A stretch of DNA of 18,643 bases. Source: an uncultured Bacilli bacterium. GTDB taxonomy: Bacteria > Bacillota_I > Bacilli_A > RF39 > UBA660. A program made the position numbers and the translations under genes. Within the stretch, counting starts at the first letter, position 1. Each line of letters begins with the position of its first letter. The stretch spans positions 1 through 18,643 of the forward strand of contig CAJTZC010000025.1 of NCBI GenBank assembly GCA_910583745.1, in the 5' to 3' direction. The notes under the pieces were generated by a model. It saw only the letters and a program-made list of their open reading frames with translations. It did not search any database and had not been told where the DNA came from. Positions 12,682-18,643 of this stretch are shown here, piece by piece.

Positions 12682-13584
12682 TTAAACTGAAACTCGTTTT
12701 ATTCTCTCTATTTCTTGAGCAATCAAGACTTGTATGTCGAGACCGTATCTCTTTTTTAACATGTTTGGCGCTATACTAAAAATCGGATGTAATTTATTCT
12801 TTTTAATGACAGATTTTCTATTCTTTACTAGATAATGATAAAGCGCTTTAATCTGAATAGGTGACATTCTCAAAGCTGAAGAGGTAACATATTTTTGTAA
12901 ACCCAATTCTTCAAATGTCTTTATGGCTTCTTCGATTCTCTTTATAGATGGGGTCCATATAGATGGAGTTAGGAGATGGGTATAAAGTGGATTTGACCAG
13001 AAAGGTAAAGCTAGTTTAGCACTAATATTTTCATAATTAGTACCCCAAATAGAAGGCGTTAATAACCTCTTAAATCTTTTGTCGTCCCATATAAGTTTAT
13101 TTGGAAAATTTCGTTTATCAGGATGAGGCATCGTTAAAATACATTTAACTTCTTCATAATTGCTTTTCCAAATCGTCGAAGTTAAAAGACCCGCAAATCT
13201 TTTGTCATCCCAAATGAGTTTATCTGTAAAGTTTTGTTTATCAGGATGAGGCATCGTTAAGATGTTTTTGACATTTTCATAATTGGATTCCCAAATACCT
13301 GAAGTCAGAAGATTTGCAAATCTTTTATCATCCCATATAGTTTTATCTGGATTATTCGGGTTGTCTGGGTGAGGCATCGTTAATATGTTTGTAATTTCAT
13401 CATAATTGGATTCCCAAATACCTGAAGTTAAAAGTTCTTTAAATCTTTCGTCTTGCCATTCGGGCATCTCTAAAATGTCTTTGACAGTTTGATAAGCTCT
13501 TTCATAGAGTTTATTGGATTTTAAGTCTTCTCGGCCTATTTTCTTTAAATATATGTCTGTCAACAGCTTTTCTTCTAAATTCAT
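12682..13584 (-). CDS. Modular 41-residue-repeat protein, paralogue A (300 residues)
   Basis: Unrecognised family. The N-terminal cap (about 1-46, MNLEEKLLTDIYLKKIGRED to MPEWQDERF) leads into four LLTxxIW units, three of which end in IWDD; each is about 41 residues. The C-terminal cap begins at ALPFWSNPLY, contains another LLTPSIW, then FEELGLQKYVT, SPIQIKALYHYL and LHPIFS. It is the shortest complete member and ends VSV instead of the KLAS of B, C and D. No signal peptide or membrane helix is seen, so it should be cytosolic. AAGGAGG lies ten bases before the ATG at 13584 and there is a strong promoter at 13624-13652. It is the last gene of the array, followed by the terminator at 12560-12598. 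Confidence 0.88.
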   Translation of the reverse strand: MNLEEKLLTDIYLKKIGREDLKSNKLYERAYQTVKDILEMPEWQDERFKELLTSGIWESNYDEITNILTMPHPDNPNNPDKTIWDDKRFANLLTSGIWESNYENVKNILTMPHPDKQNFTDKLIWDDKRFAGLLTSTIWKSNYEEVKCILTMPHPDKRNFPNKLIWDDKRFKRLLTPSIWGTNYENISAKLALPFWSNPLYTHLLTPSIWTPSIKRIEEAIKTFEELGLQKYVTSSALRMSPIQIKALYHYLVKNRKSVIKKNKLHPIFSIAPNMLKKRYGLDIQVLIAQEIERIKRVSV

Positions 13585-13623
13585 GTTTTATTTTCCTCCT
13601 TCTCTTTTTTCAAATTGCGGTTT

Positions 13624-13652
13624 ATTATAACATTTGTTTTTATTAAATGCAA
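13624..13652 (-). promoter_or_regulatory. Promoter of paralogue A
   Basis: TTGCAT (13647-13652) and TATAAT (13624-13629) are 17 bases apart with an extended TGT before the -10. The -35 box begins a few bases after the stop codon of paralogue B. Confidence 0.75.
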
Positions 13653-13656
13653 AAAG

Positions 13657-15162
13657 CTAACTTGCTAATTTCATCCTTTTTCTTTCTTGTGCAACTAAGA
13701 CCTTTATATCGAGTCCATATCTATCTTTTAATGTGATTGGCGCTAAATTAAAAATCGGATGTAATTTATTCTTTTTAATGACAGATATTTTATTCTCTAC
13801 TAGATAATGGTATAGAGCTTTGATTTGAATAGGTGACTTTCTTAAGATTGTAATTGTAACATATTGTTGTAAACCTAATTCTTCGCATGTCTTTATGCCA
13901 TCTTCGATTCTCTCCGTAGACAGAGGCCATATAGATGGAGTTAGGAGATGACTATAAAGTGGATTCGACCAGAAAGGTAAAGCTAGTTTAGTCATAATAC
14001 TATCATAACTAATATTCCATATAGAAGAGGTTAAAAGCTTAGAGTACTTCTTATCGTCCCATATGGTTTTATCAGGAAAGTTTATTTTATCTGGATGGGG
14101 CATCATTAAGGTATTTTTGACATTTTCATAATTGGAGTTCCAAATTGATGGAGTCAATAGTTTTTTAAATTTTTTGTCTTCCCATATCAATTTATTTGGA
14201 AAGTTTCGTTTATCAGGATGCTTCATCGATAAGATGTTTTTGACATTTTCAGAAGTACTGTTCCAAATCGTCGGAGTCAAAAGTCCTGTAAATCTTTCAT
14301 CGTCCCATATGGTTTTGTCCTGATTATCTGGTTCATCAGGGTGAGGCATCCTTAAGATGTTTGTAATTTCATCATAAGTGGCTTCCCAAATGTTCGAGGT
14401 TAAAAGACCTGCAAATCTTTCATCGTCCCAAATAAGTTTATCTGGATTATTTGGGTGCTTCATCGTTAAAATATTTTTGACATTTTCAGAATTGCTATTC
14501 CAAATCGTCGGAGTCAAAAGATCTGCAAATCTTTCATCATCCCATATGGTTTTATCCGGGTTATCTGGTTCATCCGGATGAGGTAGCGTTAAGATGTTTT
14601 TGACATCTTCATAGGTACTATTCCAAATCGTCGGAGTTAAAAGACTTGCAAATCTTTCATCATCCCATATGGTTTTATCCGGGTTATCTGGTTCATCCGG
14701 ATGAGGCAGCGTTAAGATGTTTTTGACATTTTCATAATTGCTGTTCCAAATATTTGAAGTTAAAAGTCCTATAAATCTTTTGTCATCCCAAATAATCTTA
14801 TTTGGATTATCTAGTTCATCAGGGTGAGGCATCGTTAAAATGTTTTTGACATCTTCATAATTGCTGTTCCAAATATTTGAAGTTAAAAGTCCTATAAATC
14901 TTTTGTCATCCCAAATAATCTTATTTGGATTATCTAGGTCATCAAGGTGAGGCATCGTTAAAATACTTTTAACTTCTTCATAATTGCTTTGCCAAATCAT
15001 TGGAGTCAAAAGACTCGCAAATCTTTCCTCTTTCCATTCGGGCATCTCTAAAAGGTCTTTGACAGTTTGATAAGACCTTTCATAAAGTCTATTGGATTTT
15101 AAGTCTTCTCTTCCTATTTTCTTTAAATATATATCTATCAATATTTTTTCTGCAGAATCCAT
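13657..15162 (-). CDS. Modular 41-residue-repeat protein, paralogue B (501 residues)
   Basis: The longest member seen: N-terminal cap starting MDSAEKILIDIYLKKIGRED, nine LLTxxIW units, eight of them closed by IWDD or IWED, and the shared C-terminal cap from ALPFWSNPLYSHLL to VLVAQERKRMKLAS. Most units are 41 residues; one with a KHPNNPDK linker is 38. Linkers come in two kinds, acidic (DEPDNPDK, DELDNPNK) and basic (DKRNFPNK, DKINFPDK). Neighbouring units at 14731-14814 and 14854-14937 are identical over 84 bases, a sign of recent internal duplication. GGAAGG lies about ten bases before the ATG at 15162. Predicted cytosolic and helical; function unknown. Confidence 0.88.
   Translation of the reverse strand: MDSAEKILIDIYLKKIGREDLKSNRLYERSYQTVKDLLEMPEWKEERFASLLTPMIWQSNYEEVKSILTMPHLDDLDNPNKIIWDDKRFIGLLTSNIWNSNYEDVKNILTMPHPDELDNPNKIIWDDKRFIGLLTSNIWNSNYENVKNILTLPHPDEPDNPDKTIWDDERFASLLTPTIWNSTYEDVKNILTLPHPDEPDNPDKTIWDDERFADLLTPTIWNSNSENVKNILTMKHPNNPDKLIWDDERFAGLLTSNIWEATYDEITNILRMPHPDEPDNQDKTIWDDERFTGLLTPTIWNSTSENVKNILSMKHPDKRNFPNKLIWEDKKFKKLLTPSIWNSNYENVKNTLMMPHPDKINFPDKTIWDDKKYSKLLTSSIWNISYDSIMTKLALPFWSNPLYSHLLTPSIWPLSTERIEDGIKTCEELGLQQYVTITILRKSPIQIKALYHYLVENKISVIKKNKLHPIFNLAPITLKDRYGLDIKVLVAQERKRMKLAS
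14731..14937 (-). repeat. Two identical 84-base blocks at 123-base spacing in paralogue B
   Basis: Positions 14731-14814 and 14854-14937 match base for base; the spacing equals one 41-codon unit. A further near-identical pair, one mismatch in about 80 bases, lies at about 14525-14605 and 14648-14728, also 123 bases apart. Confidence 0.9.
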
Positions 15163-15194
15163 ATTTTATTTTCCTTCCTTTTTGAATGGGGCTT

Positions 15195-15223
15195 ATTATA
15201 GCATTTATTTTTATAAACGTAAA
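15195..15223 (-). promoter_or_regulatory. Promoter of paralogue B
   Basis: TTTACG (15218-15223) and TATAAT (15195-15200) are 17 bases apart, with an extended TGC before the -10. Confidence 0.7.
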
Positions 15224-15226
15224 AAG

Positions 15227-16495
15227 CTAACTTGCTAATTTCATTCTTTTTCTTTCTTGAGCAACTAAAACCTTTATATCGAGTCCGTATTTTTCTTTTA
15301 ACTGTATTGGCGCTAAATTAAAAATCGGATGTAATTTATCACCTTTAATGACCGGTCTTTTATTTTCTTCTAAATAGTGATAAAGTGCCTTAATTTGAAT
15401 ACTCGATTTTCTTAAACATCTTGTTGTAATGTATTTTTGCAAGCCCAATTCTTCAAATGTCTTTATGGTATCTTCGATTCTTTTTGTAGATATAGTCCAA
15501 ATCGATGGAGTTAGGAGATGACTATATAGAGGGTTCGACCAGAAAGGTAAAGTCAGTTTAGTCATAATATTGTCATAACTAGTGTTCCATATAGAAGCAG
15601 TCAATAACCTCTTAAATCTCTCATCATCCCATATCATCTTATCAGGAAAGTTTATTTTATCAGGATGAGGCATCGTTAAAATGTTTTTAATGTTTTCATA
15701 ATCATTGTTCCATATAGTCGGAGTCAAAAGTTTAGTAAATCGTTCATCGTCCCAGATGGTTTTATCTAGATTATCAGGGTCATCAGGGTGAGGAATCTTT
15801 AAGATATTTTTGACTTTTTCATAATTGCTTTTCCAAATCGATGGAGTTAAAAGACCCGCAAATCTTTCATCATCCCAGATGGTTTTATCTGGATTATCTG
15901 GGTCATCTGGATGGGGTATCGTCAAAATATTTTTGACATCTTCATGATTGCTAAGCCAAATAGAAGGCGTTAATAACCTCTTAAATCCTTTATCATCCCA
16001 TATCATCTTATCAGGAAAGTTTCGTTTATCTGGATGAGGCATCGTTAAGATGTTTTTGACATTTTCATAAGTACTATTCCAAATCGTCGGGGTTAAAAGA
16101 CCTACAAATCTCTCATCATCCCATATGATTTTATCTGGATTATCTGGGTCGTCTGGGTGAGGTATCGTTAAAATGTTTTTACTGTTTTCATAGCTATTGC
16201 TCCATATAGACGAAGTTAAAAGACCTGCAAATCGTTCATCGTCCCAGATGGTTTTGTTTGGATTGTTTGGATCGTCTGGGCGAGGTATCGTTAAGACGTC
16301 TTTAATTTCATCATAAGTGGATTCCCAAATCGATGAAGTCAAAAGACCTGCAAACCTTTCCTCTTTCCATTCAGGCATTTCTAATACGTCTATGACAGCT
16401 TGATAAGACCTTTTATAGAGTCTTTCGCATTTTAAGTCTTCACGCCCTATTTTCTTTAAATACAAATCTATCAATATTTTTTCTGCAGAATCCAT
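15227..16495 (-). CDS. Modular 41-residue-repeat protein, paralogue C (422 residues)
   Basis: N-terminal cap MDSAEKILIDLYLKKIGRED, seven LLTxxIW units, six closed by IWDD, and the shared C-terminal cap. Linkers alternate between acidic DDPDNPDK-type and basic DKRNFPDK/DKINFPDK-type. The residue following IW varies strongly (E, S, N, L, K, N, N in order). The cap and leader resemble paralogue B more than A or D. GGAAGGAG precedes the ATG at 16495. No signal peptide, membrane segment or catalytic motif is visible. Confidence 0.88.
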   Translation of the reverse strand: MDSAEKILIDLYLKKIGREDLKCERLYKRSYQAVIDVLEMPEWKEERFAGLLTSSIWESTYDEIKDVLTIPRPDDPNNPNKTIWDDERFAGLLTSSIWSNSYENSKNILTIPHPDDPDNPDKIIWDDERFVGLLTPTIWNSTYENVKNILTMPHPDKRNFPDKMIWDDKGFKRLLTPSIWLSNHEDVKNILTIPHPDDPDNPDKTIWDDERFAGLLTPSIWKSNYEKVKNILKIPHPDDPDNLDKTIWDDERFTKLLTPTIWNNDYENIKNILTMPHPDKINFPDKMIWDDERFKRLLTASIWNTSYDNIMTKLTLPFWSNPLYSHLLTPSIWTISTKRIEDTIKTFEELGLQKYITTRCLRKSSIQIKALYHYLEENKRPVIKGDKLHPIFNLAPIQLKEKYGLDIKVLVAQERKRMKLAS

Positions 16496-16527
16496 GTTTT
16501 TTTCTCCTTCCTTTTTGAATGGGACTT

Positions 16528-16556
16528 ATTTTAGTATTTATTTTTATAAAGCACAA
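16528..16556 (-). promoter_or_regulatory. Promoter of paralogue C, weakened
   Basis: TTGTGC (16551-16556) and TAAAAT (16528-16533) with 17-base spacing align with the promoter of paralogue B, but the -10 has lost a consensus T and the extended TG is gone. Confidence 0.6.
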
Positions 16557-16560
16557 AAAG

Positions 16561-17820
16561 CTAACTTGCTAATTTCATTCTTTTTCTTTCTTGGGCAACT
16601 AAAACCTTCATATCGAGTCCATATCTTTCTTTTAACGTGCTTGGCGCTATACTAAAAATCGGATGTAATTTGTCATCTTTAATGACTGGCATTTTATTCT
16701 CTACTAGATAATGATAGAGCGCTTTGATTTGGATAGGTGACCTTCTCAAAGCTGAAGATGTAATATATTTTTGCAAACTCAATTCTTCAAATGTCTCTAT
16801 GGCATCTTCGATTCTCTTCGTAGAAATGGTCCATATCGATGAAGTTAGGAGATGAGCATAGAGTGGGTTTGACCAGAAAGGTAAAGTTAGTTTAGCACTA
16901 ATATTTTCATAATTAGTGTTCCATATAGAAGGTGTTAATAACCTCTTAAATTTTTTGTCGTCCCATATAATCTTCTGTGGAAAGTTTTGTTTATCTGGAT
17001 GGGGCATCGTTAAAATATTTTTGACTTCTCCATAATTGCTGTGCCAAATCGATGGAGTCAAAAGCTTTGCAAATCTTTTGTCGTCCCAAATAAGCTTATT
17101 TGGAAAGTTTTGCTTATCAGGATGTTTCATTGTTAAAATGTTTTTTACATCTTCATAATTGCAATGCCAAATATTTGAAGTTAAAAGACTCGCAAATCGT
17201 TTGTCATGCCATATGGTTTTATCTGGATTATCTGGGTCGTCTGGATGAGGTATCGTTAAGATGTTTTTAATTTCATCATAATTGGAGTCCCAAATGCTCG
17301 AAGTCAAAAGTCTTTTAAATCTTTTATCGTCCCATATAAGCTTATCTGGAAAAATTCGTTTATCTGGATGGGACATCGTTAAGATGTTTTTGACTTCTTC
17401 AGAATTACTGCACCAAATATTTGGGGTCAAAAGACCCGCAAATCTTTCGTCATCCCATATGAGTTCATCTGGATTATTAGGTTGCATCATTGTTAAAATA
17501 TTTTTGACATTTTCATAATTACTATGCCAAATTGTTGGAGTTAAAAGACTCACAAATCTCTCATCTTCCCAAATAAGCTTATCTGGGAATCTTTGCTTAT
17601 CAGGGTGTTTCATTGTAAAGATGCTCTTAATTTCGTCAAAGTTGCTATTCCATACAATTGTAGTCAAAAGACTTGCAAACCTTTTGTCTTGCCATTCGGG
17701 CATTTCTAATACGTCAATGACAGCTTGATAAGACCTTCTATAAAGTCTTTCACATTTTAAATCTTCTCGTCCTATTTTCTTTAAATATAAATCTATCAAC
17801 AGTTTTTCTTCTGAATTCAT
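16561..17820 (-). CDS. Modular 41-residue-repeat protein, paralogue D (419 residues)
   Basis: N-terminal cap MNSEEKLLIDLYLKKIGRED, seven LLTxxIW-type units (the first reads LLTTIVW), six closed by IWDD, IWED or IWHD, and the shared C-terminal cap. Basic DKQNFPNK-type linkers dominate and one unit has the short NNPDE linker. The residue after IW reads N, H, C, D, H, H, N in order. Its N-terminus, leader and promoter are closest to paralogue A. GAGGGGG precedes the ATG at 17820. Predicted cytosolic; function unknown. Confidence 0.88.
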   Translation of the reverse strand: MNSEEKLLIDLYLKKIGREDLKCERLYRRSYQAVIDVLEMPEWQDKRFASLLTTIVWNSNFDEIKSIFTMKHPDKQRFPDKLIWEDERFVSLLTPTIWHSNYENVKNILTMMQPNNPDELIWDDERFAGLLTPNIWCSNSEEVKNILTMSHPDKRIFPDKLIWDDKRFKRLLTSSIWDSNYDEIKNILTIPHPDDPDNPDKTIWHDKRFASLLTSNIWHCNYEDVKNILTMKHPDKQNFPNKLIWDDKRFAKLLTPSIWHSNYGEVKNILTMPHPDKQNFPQKIIWDDKKFKRLLTPSIWNTNYENISAKLTLPFWSNPLYAHLLTSSIWTISTKRIEDAIETFEELSLQKYITSSALRRSPIQIKALYHYLVENKMPVIKDDKLHPIFSIAPSTLKERYGLDMKVLVAQERKRMKLAS

Positions 17821-17854
17821 GTTTTATTTTCCCCCTCTTTTCAAAACGCGGTTT

Positions 17855-17883
17855 ATTATAGCATTATTTCTAAAGAAATGCAA
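17855..17883 (-). promoter_or_regulatory. Promoter of paralogue D
   Basis: TTGCAT (17878-17883) and TATAAT (17855-17860) are 17 bases apart with an extended TGC, nearly the same as the promoter of paralogue A. The -35 overlaps the area just after the stop of paralogue E. Confidence 0.75.
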
Positions 17884-17888
17884 AAAAG

Positions 17889-18643
17889 TTATCCTGCTAT
17901 AGCCGGTTGGGTTCTCGCTCTTTCTTGGGCAACTAAGACCTTCATATCGAGTCCATATCTATCTTTTAATTCGCATGGCATTACATTAAAAATCGGATGT
18001 AATTTATCATTTTTAATGACTGGTATTTTATTCTCTACTAAATAATGATAAAGTGCCTTAATCTGAATAGGTGACTTTCTCAACGATGTTAGTGTAATAT
18101 ATTTTTGTAAACCCATTTCTTCAAATGTCTTTATAGCTTCTTCAATTCTCTCTGTCGACACGTTCCATATAGATGAAGTTAGGAGATGACTATAAAGTGG
18201 ATTTGACCAGAAAGGTAAAGTCAGTTTAGTCATAATATTATCATAATTAGTGTTCCATATACTTGATGTTAATAACCTCTTAAATCTTTTGTCATCCCAA
18301 ATAAGCTTATCTGGAAAATTTCTTTTATCTGGATGGAGCATCGTTAAGATGTTTTTGACATTTTCATAAGTACTATTCCAAATCGTTGGAGTCAAAAGTT
18401 TAGCAAATCTTTTGTCATCCCATATGGTTTTATCTGGATTATTCGGTTCATCAGGGTGAGGCATCGTTAAGATGTTTTTGACATCTTCATAACTGCTGTG
18501 CCAAATCGTTGGAGTCAAAAGACTTGTAAATCTCTCATCGTCCCAGATGAGTTTATCTGGGTTATTTGTTTGCTTCATTGTAAAAATATTTTTGACATCT
18601 TCATAACTGCTGTGCCAAATCGTTGGAGTCAAAAGACTTGTAA
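17889..18643 (-). CDS. Modular 41-residue-repeat protein, paralogue E (5' end outside window)
   Basis: The frame is open to the window edge and its upstream residues (FTSLLTPTIW) continue the repeat, so the N-terminal cap lies outside. Four LLTxxIW units are visible, three closed by IWDD, then the shared C-terminal cap from LPFWSNPLYSHLL to VLVAQERARTQ. The C-terminus ends in PAIAG and differs from the KLAS of B, C and D. The two most upstream units share 55 identical bases (18475-18529 with 18589-18643) at a spacing of 114 bases, one 38-residue unit. A TTG at 18632 lies inside a repeat and is not a real start. Confidence 0.88.
   Translation of the reverse strand, partial: TSLLTPTIWHSSYEDVKNIFTMKQTNNPDKLIWDDERFTSLLTPTIWHSSYEDVKNILTMPHPDEPNNPDKTIWDDKRFAKLLTPTIWNSTYENVKNILTMLHPDKRNFPDKLIWDDKRFKRLLTSSIWNTNYDNIMTKLTLPFWSNPLYSHLLTSSIWNVSTERIEEAIKTFEEMGLQKYITLTSLRKSPIQIKALYHYLVENKIPVIKNDKLHPIFNVMPCELKDRYGLDMKVLVAQERARTQPAIAG

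Noticed and set aside
12682..18643. Periodic DNA repeats considered as a CRISPR or minisatellite array
   Set aside because: The period of 123 or 114 bases equals whole 41- or 38-codon units, the frames stay open, and there are no unique spacers between constant repeats.

Overview
The window comes from an AT-rich, low-GC Gram-positive bacterium, most likely an uncultured gut-type member of the Bacillota near Erysipelotrichales, Acholeplasmatales or RF39. The reasons are clear AGGAGG ribosome binding sites, strong sigma-A promoters, a gpsB-rnpB pair, a rodZ-like/pgsA pair, an rpsB-tsf operon and secreted proteins with SipW/TasA-type signal peptides. TGA appears to be a stop codon (the lysozyme ends in TGA, and Trp is written TGG). 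Almost all genes lie on the minus strand; only the VUT-family membrane protein at 5346-6077 is on the plus strand.

Layout by position. 1-1033: the 5' two thirds of a SipW-class secreted protein, cut by the window edge. 1130-1387: a small DUF1292-like protein. 1459-2017: a scar in which the start of an SPFH-type gene is joined to the tail of a TIM44-like zinc-ribbon gene. 2121-3174: rodZ-like HTH membrane protein and pgsA. 3203-3556: RNase P RNA. 3552-5057: gpsB and a membrane-anchored GH25 lysozyme. 5127-5225: a probable 32-residue protein. 5346-7757: the VUT-family transporter convergent with an AlkD-like gene and an unrecognised 325-residue protein. 7790-8206: about 400 bases with no supported gene. 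8330-9919: a second SipW-class protein, 706 bases of which are identical to the first. 10120-12438: rpsB-tsf plus a membrane-anchored thioredoxin-like protein without its cysteines. 12682-18643: five tandem paralogues of an unrecognised modular repeat protein, the last cut by the window edge.

The most unusual region is 12682-18643. Each protein has a conserved N-terminal cap, a variable number of about 41-residue (sometimes 38-residue) units of the form RFxxLLTxxIWxxxYExVKNILTMPHPD...IWDD, and a conserved C-terminal cap. Unit number differs between paralogues, some adjacent units are almost identical in DNA, and the residue after the IW pair is highly variable. I do not recognise a named family. 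The look is of an alpha-helical solenoid, loosely reminiscent of mTERF or TALE-like repeats, so a modular binding function is a hypothesis only.

The region is very compact. Stop codons sit inside intrinsic terminator hairpins at four sites. The array's terminator overlaps the rpsB promoter. The rnpB P1 helix contains the gpsB stop codon. The two SipW-class proteins are probably surface or biofilm-type proteins with DUF6273-like C-terminal domains. The second has a GC-rich, NNC-codon-rich patch where a hypervariable segment would be expected. All identifications are from reading the sequence; no database search was possible.
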